Positions 17,040 through 26,298 are shown, numbered from the stretch's first letter. The stretch: DNA of 32,221 bases from Pirellulales bacterium (GCA_020846145.1 JADLEL010000033.1:1-32221), one strand, 5' to 3'. Translations and numbers: made by a program. Notes: generated by a model not told the origin, from the letters alone.

Positions 17040-18296
17040 ATGTGGCGGAAACGGATGCCGCAGTTTTCCCTGGCAGCATGGCTTCTCATCGCAAGCATGA
17101 CTTATGCCGATGGCGTGGTCCTCAACGGCACTTCGCCGCGTTCGATCGGACGCGGCGGAACCGATATCGCGCATGCCGACACCGCCGGAATCCTCTTGGA
17201 TAATCCGGCCGGCGCGGTCAATATCCAAGGCGACAGGCTGTTCGAAGTCGGCGTGAACATGATGTTCACCGATTTCGGCTATGCCGATCCGCTCCGCTAC
17301 GGAAATTCGAGCGAGTTCACTCCGCTGCCGGAAGTCGGATTCATCAGAAAAAGCACGAATGGAAATTGGGCTTACGGTTTGGGCGTGTTCGCGCCAGCGG
17401 GTTTTTCGGAGAGATATAGTTTGGAAGGACCGGTTCCATTTGTCGGACCGCAAAAGTACATGTCGTTCGGCAGTTTGGGAAAAATCCTGCCCGCCTTGGC
17501 CTATCGCGTCAACGATAAGCTCAGCGTCGGCGGAACGCTCGGCGTCGCCATCAGCCACGACGAACTCGAAGGGCCATATACGCTGCAAGGACCGGGAGTG
17601 TTTCGCGGCACGCCGACTTTGCTCGATCTGCAGGCCACGGGAGCCGCCCTCTGCTGGTCGCTGGGGATGCAATATAAAATGTCCGACGCCACGTCGCTCG
17701 GCCTAACCTACCAAAGCGAAAGCCGCCTTCAATGCAACGGTCCCACCACGGTAACCGTTCCCGGCATGGGCACCAGCGGATACGATACGCAACTCGATAT
17801 CACCTGGCCGCAGTCGGTGGGCGTCGGCCTGCGCCACGAAATTTGCCCGCATCGAATCTTTTCCGTCGATGTGATCTGGTACAATTGGGCGAATGCCTTC
17901 GACGAATTGAGCATCGCGCTGACCGATCCGACGACTCCCGGTTTTCCGCCGATCGTCGAAAGCTTCCCGCTCCGCTGGCGCGACACCGTCTCGACCCGCC
18001 TGGGCTACGAATGGACCCTCGATAACGGGCACGTCGTTCGCTGCGGTTACGTCTATCACCGGAATCCCATTCCGAACGGCACGCTTACGCCGTTCATTCA
18101 AGCGACGGTCGAGCATTCGTTTTCGCTCGGCTACGGGCTGAACTGGCGCGGCTGGGACCTCGACCTCGGCTACATGCTCGGCTTCGCCCCCGATCGATAC
18201 GTCGCCGTCAGCGATTTGGCCGGCAACGAGTTCGGCCAAAGCACGCAAAGCGCGAAGGTGCATTGCGCCGCCTTCAGCTTTACGAAAAGATATTAA
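17040..18296 (+). CDS. OmpP1/FadL family outer-membrane protein
   Basis: 418-residue beta-barrel protein. FadL-type proteins let hydrophobic compounds such as long-chain fatty acids or aromatics cross the outer membrane. A signal peptide (WRKRMPQFSLAAWLLIASMTYA, quoted here only by its ends: WRKR to TYADG) precedes the family N-terminal hatch motif PRSIGRGGTDIAHADTAG, followed by LLDNPAGAVN. Alternating strands then run to the end, and the chain finishes in an aromatic residue (SFTKRY), as expected for BAM-assembled barrels. The ATG at 17040 is chosen over the in-frame TTG at 17022 because GGAG (17030-17033) lies 6 nt upstream of it. Transcription converges with the sigma-54 regulator gene. 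It is direct evidence for an asymmetric, Gram-negative-type outer membrane in this organism. Confidence 0.92.
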   Translation: MWRKRMPQFSLAAWLLIASMTYADGVVLNGTSPRSIGRGGTDIAHADTAGILLDNPAGAVNIQGDRLFEVGVNMMFTDFGYADPLRYGNSSEFTPLPEVGFIRKSTNGNWAYGLGVFAPAGFSERYSLEGPVPFVGPQKYMSFGSLGKILPALAYRVNDKLSVGGTLGVAISHDELEGPYTLQGPGVFRGTPTLLDLQATGAALCWSLGMQYKMSDATSLGLTYQSESRLQCNGPTTVTVPGMGTSGYDTQLDITWPQSVGVGLRHEICPHRIFSVDVIWYNWANAFDELSIALTDPTTPGFPPIVESFPLRWRDTVSTRLGYEWTLDNGHVVRCGYVYHRNPIPNGTLTPFIQATVEHSFSLGYGLNWRGWDLDLGYMLGFAPDRYVAVSDLAGNEFGQSTQSAKVHCAAFSFTKRY

Positions 18297-18300
18297 GAGC

Positions 18301-18414
18301 TTATCCTAAAACCTCAATTCGTTGGGGTGGCAGTTGTACCGCCACCCCGTGAATCGCCGGATAGCAGGGGTGGCAGTACAACTGCCACCCCAACCGAGAT
18401 GGTTTTAGGATAGG
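18301..18414. repeat. Double-hairpin palindromic repeat, probable bidirectional terminator
   Basis: Outer arms TTATCCTAAAACC (18301-18313) and GGTTTTAGGATAG (18401-18413) are inverted repeats with one mismatch. Inside, 18322-18348 and 18367-18393 are a second inverted pair (26 of 27 positions), and each is itself a hairpin (GGGGTGGCAGT-ACA-ACTGCCACCCC in the right one). It sits 4 bp after the stop of the porin gene and 42 bp from the stop of the convergent regulator gene. This is the typical position and build of a REP/BIME-like element and could end transcription from both sides. Confidence 0.75.
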
Positions 18415-18455
18415 CACTAAGAGCCTCTCCCAAGAACCGGATGCGCTTCCGGCTT

Positions 18456-19865
18456 TTATTCGCCGTATTCTTTGATCTTCCGATACAGCGTCCGCTCCCC
18501 GATTCCCAGCATCTTCGCCGCTTCTTCGCGGTTGCCGGCGGTGAAGCGGAGCGTTTCGGCGATGAACATTTTTTCGAGTTCGTCGAGCGGCTTGCCGACC
18601 AGCGCGGCAAGGGAGGCCGGCGCGCCGTCGGCGGGTGGAGGCAGGCCGTCGCCGAGTTCCTCGGGCAGGTCGTCCACGTCCAGCAGGCCGTCGTAATCGA
18701 CCACCACCATGCTCTCCACCACGTTGCGAAGCTGCCGGACGTTGCCCGGCCAATCGAACGCCAACAGCTTCTTCCGCGCGGCCGCCGACATGCCTTTGAC
18801 TTGCTTGCCGTGCGCGGCGGAGAACTGCTTGATGAAGTAGTCGATCAAAATCGGAATGTCCTGGCTCCGCTCGCGGAGCGTGGGCAGGCGGACGGTGACG
18901 ACCTTCAGCCGATGGTACAAGTCGCTGCGGAACGCGCCCTCTTGGATCGCCTCTTCGAGGTTGCGATTCGTCGCCGAGAGGATGCGAACCGTGACCTTGA
19001 TCGGCGAGTTCGAGCCGACGCGGGTGATCTCGCCGTTCTCGATGACTCGCAGCAGCTTGATCTGCGTGGCCAGGGGCATGTCGCCGACCTCGTCGAGGAA
19101 CATCGTGCCGCCGTGCGCGTACTCGAACTTGCCGACGCGGTCGGTCGAGGCGTCGGTGAACGCCCCTTTCACGTGGCCGAACAGCTCGCTCTCCAAAATG
19201 TTCTCCGAAAGCGCGGCGCAGTTGAGCGCGACGAAGGGCTTGCTCTTTCGCGGGCTGTTCTGGTGGATCGACTGCGCGACGAGTTCCTTGCCCGTGCCGG
19301 TCGCGCCTTGGATGAGTACGCTGGCGTGCGTGGGGGCGATGCGTTTGAGCTTCTCGATGACCTCGCGCATCTGCGAGCTGTCGCCCACCACCCCCTCGAA
19401 GCCGAACTTTTCGTCCAGCCGGCGGTTCAACTCGAAATTCGTCCGCCGCAGCCGGGCGCTTTCGGCGGCCTTTTCGGTGCTCGCCCGAAGTTGGGCGATA
19501 TCGATGGGCTTCAGGAGATAATTGAACGCCCCGCGCTGCATCGCCTCGACCGCCGAGGGGATCGTGCCGTGGCCCGTCAAGAGGATGACCTCGGCGTCGG
19601 GCTGTTCCGATTTCGCCAGATCGAGGATGCCGAAGCCATCGACATCGCTCATTACTAAATCGGTAACGATCACGTCGAACGGGGTTTCCTTGATGACTTC
19701 CGCGCCCTTCCGACCCGAGGCGGCCACTTGGCAACGGCAGCCGATCCGCTCGAGGCTTTCGGCCACGGTCTCGGCGTGGTCCCGATCGTTGTCGATAATC
19801 AGCACCTCGGCGGGCGGATCGAGGTGCGTTTCCGGTTTTTTCGGGAGATTGGCGGCATCTTTCAT
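18456..19865 (-). CDS. NtrC-family sigma-54-dependent response regulator
   Basis: 469 residues: receiver (about 20-135; Asp 25/27, acceptor Asp 69, Thr 97, Lys 119), AAA+ sigma-54 activation domain (about 158-395; Walker A GATGTGKE 187-194, GAFTDA at 235-240 in the place of the sigma-54-contacting GAFTGA loop, Walker B GGTMFLDE, arginine-finger region FRSDLYHRL), and a Fis-type HTH at the C-terminus ([21 protein letters not shown]). It activates sigma-54 promoters when phosphorylated. The open frame runs on to 20687, but that extension is antisense to the transposase gene, so the ATG at 19865 just before the receiver is used. No partner kinase is adjacent. A RAYT element ends only 45 bp upstream of the start, so the promoter is either very short or lies inside the element. 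Confidence 0.93.
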   Translation of the reverse strand: MKDAANLPKKPETHLDPPAEVLIIDNDRDHAETVAESLERIGCRCQVAASGRKGAEVIKETPFDVIVTDLVMSDVDGFGILDLAKSEQPDAEVILLTGHGTIPSAVEAMQRGAFNYLLKPIDIAQLRASTEKAAESARLRRTNFELNRRLDEKFGFEGVVGDSSQMREVIEKLKRIAPTHASVLIQGATGTGKELVAQSIHQNSPRKSKPFVALNCAALSENILESELFGHVKGAFTDASTDRVGKFEYAHGGTMFLDEVGDMPLATQIKLLRVIENGEITRVGSNSPIKVTVRILSATNRNLEEAIQEGAFRSDLYHRLKVVTVRLPTLRERSQDIPILIDYFIKQFSAAHGKQVKGMSAAARKKLLAFDWPGNVRQLRNVVESMVVVDYDGLLDVDDLPEELGDGLPPPADGAPASLAALVGKPLDELEKMFIAETLRFTAGNREEAAKMLGIGERTLYRKIKEYGE

Positions 19866-19909
19866 GCCATCGATGATACCAGAAAAGGGGGCGGGGGGCG
19901 AGGGGCGGT

Positions 19910-20674
19910 GGCATAAAAAGGGGACATTACTGATATTGACGAGTCCGCAACGAGATGCTAATATACCCTCATGCCACGAACCGCTCGATCTACTGAAGGA
20001 GGAATGGTCTATCACGTTCTCAACCGGGGGAACGGTCGGATGCGGATTTTTCACAAGGCGAATGATTTCGCGGCGTTCGAGCGCGTGCTGGCGGAAGGCT
20101 TGGAGCGCTATCCCGTGGAATTGTTCACGTATTGCCTGATGCCCAACCACTGGCACCTCGTGCTTCGGCCGAAGACCGATGAGGCGCTGGGACAGTGGAT
20201 GCGTTGGGTGGGCGTCACGCACGTCCGTCGCCACCACGAGCACTACCATAGCCGCGGCGGCGGGCATGTCTATCAAGGACGGTTCAAGAGTTTTCCCGTG
20301 GCGGAGGACGATTATTTTCTGGCCTTGTGCCGCTACGTCGAGGCCAATCCGCTGCGGGCCGGCCTGGTGGATCGGGCGGAACAATGGCAATGGAGCGGGC
20401 TTTGGCGACGTGCGCAAGGTTCGGGCGGGGAGGGTGAATTGGCGTTGAGTTCCTGGCCGGTGGAAAGATCGCGGAACTGGATCGCGTGGGTCAATCGCGA
20501 TCTGAACGACGAGCAATTGGAAACGCTCCGAACCTGCGTGCGGCGAGACCGCCCCTTCGGGCATGAAACCTGGGTACGGGAGACTGCCGCCCGCCTGGGG
20601 CTTGAGTACAGCCTTCGCGGTCCCGGCCGGCCACCTGCCAAATCCATTTATCAGTAATGTCCCCTTTTCATGCC
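19910..20674 (+). mobile_element. RAYT/IS200-like element with 26-bp inverted ends
   Basis: The ends are 19910-19935 and 20649-20674, inverse complements over 26 positions with one mismatch; the inner 20 bases (AAAAGGGGACATTACTGATA) match perfectly. The only gene inside is the Y1-type transposase at 19971-20657. No target duplication is evident, as expected for HUH transposases. A shorter relative at 27597-27869 shares both ends, which shows that the unit as a whole is or was mobile. Confidence 0.85.
19971..20657 (+). CDS. REP-associated tyrosine transposase (RAYT, Y1/HUH family)
   Basis: 228 residues of the IS200-like TnpA_REP group, single-strand DNA nucleases that cut and join at REP or hairpin ends. 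The N-terminal core [20 protein letters not shown] is typical. The HUH motif is MPNHWH (His 60, His 62), and the likely nucleophile is Tyr 122 in [16 protein letters not shown]-terminal extension of about 80 residues contains [15 protein letters not shown], which is common in this family. The start ATG at 19971 fits the family; an inner Met preceded by AGGAGGA at 20002 would lose the first strand. The stop at 20657 lies within the right inverted end, so the reading frame spans almost the whole element. All catalytic residues are present, so it may be active. Confidence 0.93.
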   Translation: MPRTARSTEGGMVYHVLNRGNGRMRIFHKANDFAAFERVLAEGLERYPVELFTYCLMPNHWHLVLRPKTDEALGQWMRWVGVTHVRRHHEHYHSRGGGHVYQGRFKSFPVAEDDYFLALCRYVEANPLRAGLVDRAEQWQWSGLWRRAQGSGGEGELALSSWPVERSRNWIAWVNRDLNDEQLETLRTCVRRDRPFGHETWVRETAARLGLEYSLRGPGRPPAKSIYQ

Positions 20675-20816
20675 TCTTGGATTCCATCGTACAAGCCCTG
20701 AAAACCTATTTGACCACCGGCCAACTACCACCATTGCCTCCATAAATACGACAAAAAACTAAACTGTTACCTCAACACGAAGTCAAACCATTAAAATGCT
20801 TTGGCAGGATAAACAA

Positions 20817-20852
20817 CGCCCTCCATTTCCGGACTGACCGGAAAGGAGGGCG
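20817..20852 (-). terminator. Terminator hairpin after the PEP-CTERM gene
   Basis: CGCCCTCC (20817-20824) plus TTTCCGG pairs with CCGGAAA plus GGAGGGCG (to 20852) around the loop ACTGA, giving a stem of about 15 bp with one unpaired base. It begins 35 bases beyond the stop of the minus-strand gene and is followed on that strand by TTGTTTATCC, a partly U-rich tail. A rho-independent terminator is the best reading. Confidence 0.75.
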
Positions 20853-20886
20853 ATCGCAACAAACCTCTACCCGACCTGTGGGAAAC

Positions 20887-23800
20887 TCAGGCATTCCGAA
20901 CAGATCGACGGCGGATGGTCCAAATTGTTCCAATCGCGGCGATGGTCAAGAGCGCCAGGCTGCTCGGTTCGGGCACGGCAGCGACGGGCGTCGCGCCGCC
21001 AATGACCAGCGATCCGACGGCGATCGAGGAAGCCGTCAACGTCGAGGAATCGCCGACGTGCAGCGTTCCGTTGCCGCTAATGGCACTCAAGGCCGCCGAA
21101 CCGCCGCTTAACTGCAAGGACATGGTTCCGCCCTCGATGATCGTTGCGCCGGTGTAGGTTGGAGCGGCAGTCAACAGCAAATCGCCGAGGCCTTTCTTGG
21201 TCAGTCCGGCATTGCCCGATATAACCGCGGGAACCGTCAACGTGTCGATAGCGTTCGGCACGTCGATGGCGCCGCCCGTTCCGGCGAGCTTGATCCCACG
21301 ATTTGCATTAGTGCTGAAGGAAGCGGAGGCTTGCAGCGAGCCGCCATCAAGCACCAAATGAGCCGGGGCGAGCGCAGCGGGAGCGGCGCCCAGATTGCCG
21401 TCGGTCGAGACGCTCAAGACGCCTTGCTTGACGGTGGTAATGCCGGGATAAGTATTCGCGCCGCTGAGAACGACTTTGCCGAGTCCTATCTTGGTGATAT
21501 CGAAAGCGGTGCCCACGCCGCTACCGACTCGAATGACGCCGGAGAAGACCACCGTCCCGCCATCGGCGGCAGAGAGGGCCGCGCCCTTGGCCGCGCCGCT
21601 ACCGGAACCGAGGATCAAATCTCCCGAGAATGTAGTCGTGCCGGAGGCGTTGGCGCCGCCGACGGTGGAAATACCCGTGTTGCCCAGTTGCACGTTGACG
21701 TCGCGGTCCACGGTGACGCCCGCGGTATTGATGTAAAATCCCGCGTCGGCGGCGCCGCTCGTGTTGCCCAAGAGAATGAGGGCATTCGCGCCCGTGGCGT
21801 TGCCCAACGGTCCGTTCGCTCCTTCAAAAACGTCGGTGCCGACGAGGAGCGTACCGCTGCGGATTGCGGTAAATCCGCCATAGTCGCTATCGACGCCCGT
21901 CAAAGTCGTCGTGCCGGTCCCAGCGCGAACGAAGTTTCCGACGTCTCCGGGTACGGTTGCTCCATTCACGCCTACGGTGATTTTCCCGGAAAAGACATCC
22001 GTGGTATTCCCGTACAATGTAAAAGAGTCGCCCGAGTGGATGATGGCGATGCCCGCGCCGGCCAGTCCGCCGAAATCTTCGCCATTTCCGTAGGAATCGT
22101 CGAAAATCGCGCCGGCGGCGACCGTAACGAGCGTCGAATCCGATTGCGTGGAAGCGGTCAAGTTGCGGAGCGTGCCGGCCTCGATGGACTGGTTGAAAAA
22201 TCCTCCTTGACCTTTCGCCAATACGAGCGTACCCGCGCCTTTTTTCGTGAAGGTATTGCCCGGATCGGCGGTAATGGTAGCGTTCAAGACAATGTTATTG
22301 CCATTCGTGTCGAGGGAGCCGCCGAGAGGGCTGACGGTGAGGGGATTGATGAAGTCGAATCCGTCGGTTGCCAGGAATTGCAGTTCCCCGCCTTCGAGGT
22401 TCACGGTCCGCGTTCCCAAGCTGATGGTATCGGCGACGGCCAATCGTCCGCCGGCGTTCACGGTAACGTCGGAGGCGAGCTTCGGTGCCGCTCCGGCCGT
22501 CAAGACGAGCGTACCGCCGGAGATGGTCGTGCCGCCGGTGAAATCGTTGAACGTTTCCACGGTCAGAGTACCGGAGCCTTGCTTGACGAGCGCCCCCGAT
22601 CCGGTGATTTTTCCCGTACCCGAGAACGTGTAGTCGCGCGCGGAGTTATTCACGAACACATTCAAGGGCATCACGTTGGCGGGAATGTTGATGGTGGTTT
22701 GAAGAACGTCGGCGCCGTCGTCGAAGATTACTTGATCGCGCTGCGGCGTTTCGCGGTAGGTCGTCGCCGTGCCCGAGTCCTTTTCTTTCCAATTCGTCGT
22801 CGTGGCGTCCCAATTGTTGTCCGCGACTTGACCGATCCACCGCGGCGTATTGTCTTGCGTGATATTGAAATTGATGGAGGTTCCCGTGTCGGACAAAAAG
22901 CCGACGAAGCGGTTGTAGCTGGTATTGAGTTGAAAACCAGCCAATCCCGCGCCGCCCAATGTTCCGCTATAGCCGATAAGGGGAATGTTCGTATCCAGCG
23001 GATTCCAATATCCCATATTTTGAATATTGACCAGGGTCTTGTTCGCTCCAGAGACCGTTAATCCGCCCGCCGTGCTGACGTTCAGCAGGTCGCTGGTAGC
23101 CGTGCCCGCGCCGCCGATCCGGATCGTGAGATAGGTATCCCCCGCGGTGTTGTCGAAGTTCAACTCTTCGACATTCAAAACACCGGCCGCCACGGCGCCG
23201 GGAGCGACCGCGCCGCGAACGGTAAGCGCGATTCCCGCCGTGCCGTCCACCGTGCCGATGCCGCGCAGGGTCTGCATAGGTCCGACGACGAAGCCGGATA
23301 GAGCCGTGAGATCGAAAGTCGCGGGAACGGCGGCGCTGATGCCGACGGTAATCGTCGAACTGCTAGCGATGGATCCGGTGGCGGCGATTTTCAAGGTTCC
23401 GGCTTCCACGGTCGTGGGACCGGAATGCAGATTCGCACCCGAAAGGGTAAGCAATCCCGTGCCAATCTTATTGATCCCCAACGATCCGCTGGTGTTGCGG
23501 AGAACGCCGGAAAATTCGCTGGATTGATCGTTTCCTCCGACGATGAGGGTATAGGAGTCGGATCCCGCCTTGTTGTCGATCGTGCCGTTGCCCGACAGCC
23601 CGTTGACGGCGGCATTGTAGCCGTTGAGGTCCAACGTGCCGTTGATCGTCAAGTTTCCAAAATTCGGACCGGAGGGGAGTATCGCGTTCGCGCCCAATTT
23701 GACGGAGCCTAAACCGCCGATGGCCAGGTTCGTCGTCGCGGATCCCGAAACGGCTCCGGCGAGAGTCAGGCTGGAGCCGTTGGCGATGCCGACCGCGGCG

Positions 23801-25278
23801 TCGGCAGTCAAATTCAAGCCGGCGTTGATGACGTGCGAACCCGCGAGGACCTCGATGGCCGGCGTACCGCCGGTGTTTTTCAAGAGGATCGAGGATGTCG
23901 TTCCCGCCGTGCCGATCGCGTAGCTCGCGAGGGCGTTGTCGAAGGTCAGTTTGCCGGCCATCATCGTGCCGCCTTCATCGAGGGCGACGGTGTCGGAGAG
24001 GAGCAGATTTCCGCCGAACTTCGCTTCGACGCCGTCGGCGTTGGGAATCGCGTTCGAAGTCCAATTCGCGGCGTTATACCAGATGCCGCCGTTCGCGGGC
24101 GACCATTCGCCGGAATCGTAGCGCAGGTTTCGGTCGATGATATCGGCATTGTCCGGCAGGAAGGCGAAGCTGAAGGCCATTTCGGTGAGGCCGGGCGATT
24201 CGAGCGTGCAGGCGTTCAAATCGCGGGATTGAATGATCCACGTATTCCCACTCGCTTGGTACGAAACGATGTTGTCGTTGTTATTCGTCGTCCCGCCTTC
24301 CATGCTGATCATCAAGGTGCCCATCGACTCGTTGTAACCGGGAATCGTCAAGGTATAGGTTCCCTCGATCGTCGTCGATTTGACGACGGTGAAATTTCCC
24401 TGTCCAATATTCGTGCTGCCGTCCCCCTTGATGCGGCCCATCGGCAACAAAATGGGATCCTTTTGACCCGTGGGAATGAATCGCGAACCCAAGGGCATAT
24501 AGACGAAGGCGATGGGATCGTTTTCGCCGCCGCCGCCGCTCGTGGCGCTATGATGGGCATAGAGGCTGAAAGTGCCGTCGGCGTTGGGTTTGGACATGCC
24601 GAAATTGTCCTCGTTCTTCGCGCCCGTGACCAAGAGGATGCCGTTTTGGCTCGATCCGTTGGCTTGATCTCCCGCCGTTAGCCCCGTGAGATCGACGGAG
24701 TAATAACCCGCGGGAGTCGCGAGGTCCCCGAACTGCACTCCGAGAGAGATGCTCGGATGACCGATGACCGTCGTCATTTCGCCGTTATTGGCGGAATTTT
24801 CGACATCCGCGCCCAGCCAACCGTAGGCTCCGTAGGAGTAACGGAACCAGGCGGCGGCGACGTTGATGTTTTTCTCCGCGCCTGCCACGCCCGATTGGAA
24901 AATGGGAACGTAATAAGTGTTCCCGCTAATCTCCATCGTGCTCGTCGCGTAGAACGTCCCCAGGGGATCTCCGGTCGCGGAGTTGTCGCGGCCGTTTTCG
25001 CGCACGCAGGTCATTAAAACGCCGTTGAGCGAGGCGTTGACGCCGCTCGGAGCGACCCAAATATTGTAGTCGCCGCGGTTGCTCCCATCACGAATCATAA
25101 ATTCCGGACTGCCTCCGGCCTTGGTTACCGTAACGCTCGTTGTGTTGTTGCCGGCGTCGTTTTGCACGACATCGATTCTGGCGTGAACCACGGCTGCCCC
25201 GATATTTTCACACAGCGAGAAGAGCGCCGAAACGCCCAACATCACGATCGCGCCCCCTAAGTACTTGAACCTGCTCAT
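20887..25278 (-). CDS. PEP-CTERM protein with autotransporter-associated beta-strand repeats
   Basis: 1463-residue secreted surface protein. The signal peptide spans about residues 1-29 (MSRFKYLGG start, hydrophobic 10-22). Residues 35 to about 385 form a distinct N-terminal globular region that I do not recognise. From about 390 on there is a long beta-helical region; between about 600 and 1390 at least six PATR-type motifs recur (for example GTTISGGTLVLTAG, GPTTVEAGTLKI, GITTVKQGVLSVS, GATIIEGGTMSLQ). The C-terminus is a PEP-CTERM sorting tag: VPEPSSLALL, a hydrophobic helix, then RRRSVRN. An exosortase/archaeosortase-type enzyme elsewhere should process it. There is no barrel domain, so it is not a true autotransporter. 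GAGGAGG lies about 5 nt before the ATG at 25278, a strong ribosome site. A terminator hairpin follows the gene. Confidence 0.92.
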   Translation of the reverse strand: MSRFKYLGGAIVMLGVSALFSLCENIGAAVVHARIDVVQNDAGNNTTSVTVTKAGGSPEFMIRDGSNRGDYNIWVAPSGVNASLNGVLMTCVRENGRDNSATGDPLGTFYATSTMEISGNTYYVPIFQSGVAGAEKNINVAAAWFRYSYGAYGWLGADVENSANNGEMTTVIGHPSISLGVQFGDLATPAGYYSVDLTGLTAGDQANGSSQNGILLVTGAKNEDNFGMSKPNADGTFSLYAHHSATSGGGGENDPIAFVYMPLGSRFIPTGQKDPILLPMGRIKGDGSTNIGQGNFTVVKSTTIEGTYTLTIPGYNESMGTLMISMEGGTTNNNDNIVSYQASGNTWIIQSRDLNACTLESPGLTEMAFSFAFLPDNADIIDRNLRYDSGEWSPANGGIWYNAANWTSNAIPNADGVEAKFGGNLLLSDTVALDEGGTMMAGKLTFDNALASYAIGTAGTTSSILLKNTGGTPAIEVLAGSHVINAGLNLTADAAVGIANGSSLTLAGAVSGSATTNLAIGGLGSVKLGANAILPSGPNFGNLTINGTLDLNGYNAAVNGLSGNGTIDNKAGSDSYTLIVGGNDQSSEFSGVLRNTSGSLGINKIGTGLLTLSGANLHSGPTTVEAGTLKIAATGSIASSSTITVGISAAVPATFDLTALSGFVVGPMQTLRGIGTVDGTAGIALTVRGAVAPGAVAAGVLNVEELNFDNTAGDTYLTIRIGGAGTATSDLLNVSTAGGLTVSGANKTLVNIQNMGYWNPLDTNIPLIGYSGTLGGAGLAGFQLNTSYNRFVGFLSDTGTSINFNITQDNTPRWIGQVADNNWDATTTNWKEKDSGTATTYRETPQRDQVIFDDGADVLQTTINIPANVMPLNVFVNNSARDYTFSGTGKITGSGALVKQGSGTLTVETFNDFTGGTTISGGTLVLTAGAAPKLASDVTVNAGGRLAVADTISLGTRTVNLEGGELQFLATDGFDFINPLTVSPLGGSLDTNGNNIVLNATITADPGNTFTKKGAGTLVLAKGQGGFFNQSIEAGTLRNLTASTQSDSTLVTVAAGAIFDDSYGNGEDFGGLAGAGIAIIHSGDSFTLYGNTTDVFSGKITVGVNGATVPGDVGNFVRAGTGTTTLTGVDSDYGGFTAIRSGTLLVGTDVFEGANGPLGNATGANALILLGNTSGAADAGFYINTAGVTVDRDVNVQLGNTGISTVGGANASGTTTFSGDLILGSGSGAAKGAALSAADGGTVVFSGVIRVGSGVGTAFDITKIGLGKVVLSGANTYPGITTVKQGVLSVSTDGNLGAAPAALAPAHLVLDGGSLQASASFSTNANRGIKLAGTGGAIDVPNAIDTLTVPAVISGNAGLTKKGLGDLLLTAAPTYTGATIIEGGTMSLQLSGGSAALSAISGNGTLHVGDSSTLTASSIAVGSLVIGGATPVAAVPEPSSLALLTIAAIGTIWTIRRRSVRNA

Positions 25279-25824
25279 CTTTCCCTCCTCATAAAATGGA
25301 ACTTGAAACGAGTATGCAACACAGGTCCGGATTCTACAGAAGGCGTGTTAGAGCTTGATAAGCGGGAAATGAGAGTTCAATTTTTTATCCGTGAAAACCT
25401 TGCTAAGACCGTTGCATTAACCGACGTCCGCAACACTCAATCGCCAAATGCGAGCAACGAGAAGATTATTCGGAAAATGAGTTACCCCGCATTCTTCATC
25501 AAAGCGATTTGTAGAAGCGGCATCTTGCCGCTTTTGCCTAAAATGCGGCAGGATGCCGCATCCACGATGTTGATGAATAATCCCGGTTAAGTTGAGTTCA
25601 GTTCAAAACGAAGAAAATGGGCGGCACGAATCGCGATATGGGCACGCGCCCGAAATATATTATTCAAAAAAATAAAACTTTTATCACCATCGTAATGGTG
25701 CGCTAATACTTTTCTCATGGACTTTTGTTCTAAAGAACTGCCATCGATTGAGAAATTGCATATTGGACAAAGAAAAGTTGTGCCGGATTTGAAATTCCTC
25801 CACCCAAGCCGGTTGCCGCATATC
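25279..25824. other. Intergenic region between PEP-CTERM gene and lipoprotein gene
   Basis: About 545 bases carrying divergent promoters. It holds the paired hairpins at 25517-25559 and a small perfect hairpin, CACCAT (25685-25690) with ATGGTG (25695-25700), next to an A/T-rich tract (about 25655-25684) that is unusual for this GC-rich window and may be the promoter of the lipoprotein/DUF1559 operon. The short open frames here have no recognisable features. Confidence 0.4.
25517..25559. repeat. Paired GCGGCA-type hairpins
   Basis: GCGGCATCTTGCCGC (25517-25531) and GCGGCAGGATGCCGC (25545-25559) are each short hairpins and are nearly reverse complements of each other, so the pair can also fold as one longer hairpin. 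Intergenic position and symmetry suggest a REP-like element. A terminator function is possible but there is no U-tract. Confidence 0.6.
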
Positions 25825-26298
25825 ATGCCGAATTACGGAATCAACGTCGTAAAAGGGAAAAAGCATCCCGTATTTATTGCGATCCTATTGCTCAATGTTA
25901 TGCCCTTAATGACCGGTTGTGGAAACGAGGACTTGCCGGTTTATCCGGTTGCCGGAGGGGTGCGGTTTCAAGGAAAGCCCGCCGCCGGCGCGGAAGTGAT
26001 ATTCCATCCCCTCTCCGGCCCCGCGAAGGGAACCAGACTTCGTCCCAACGGCCGCGCGGACGAGTTCGGCAAATTCGCGTTGGGCACGTATCGAGCGGGC
26101 GACGGCGCGCCGGCGGGGGAATATCGCATCGGCGTGGTATGGCCCGGCCCTCTGCCCAACGCGGCGCCCGGCGATTCCGAAGCGTCTCATGGCGGCCCCG
26201 ACCGGCTGCGAGGACGTTACGGCGATCCCGAAAAATCCGGCCTGAAAGCAACGGTGTCCGATTCGAACAACGAGCTTCCTCCCCTCGAACTAAAATAG
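25825..26298 (+). CDS. Small predicted lipoprotein upstream of DUF1559 gene
   Basis: 157 residues from ATG 25825. A lysine-containing N-region (VVKGKKH) and a hydrophobic core lead to the lipobox LMTGC (LMTGCGNED), then a beta-rich domain with [25 protein letters not shown] and [27 protein letters not shown]. This resembles the carboxypeptidase-regulatory-like (transthyretin-like) domain of the small lipoproteins that sit beside DUF1559 genes in planctomycetes. The frame opens at 25717, and that longer start (193 residues) would put 36 non-signal residues ahead of the signal peptide, so the inner ATG is preferred; neither has a good Shine-Dalgarno. It lies 22 bp before the DUF1559 gene, surely in one operon. 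Its biochemical role is unknown. Confidence 0.82.
   Translation: MPNYGINVVKGKKHPVFIAILLLNVMPLMTGCGNEDLPVYPVAGGVRFQGKPAAGAEVIFHPLSGPAKGTRLRPNGRADEFGKFALGTYRAGDGAPAGEYRIGVVWPGPLPNAAPGDSEASHGGPDRLRGRYGDPEKSGLKATVSDSNNELPPLELK

Noticed and set aside
19866..20687. N-terminal extension of the sigma-54 regulator to 743 residues
   Set aside because: The added 274 residues are antisense to the transposase gene and lack domain character; the receiver starts right after the ATG at 19865.
20887..25278. True type V autotransporter
   Set aside because: Beta-strand repeats are present, but the C-terminus is a PEP-CTERM tag, not a membrane barrel.
25310..25330. Minus-strand GGACCTGTGTTGC as a sigma-54 promoter of the PEP-CTERM gene
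   Set aside because: Only 9 bases separate GG and GC instead of 10, and the -24 element is poor.
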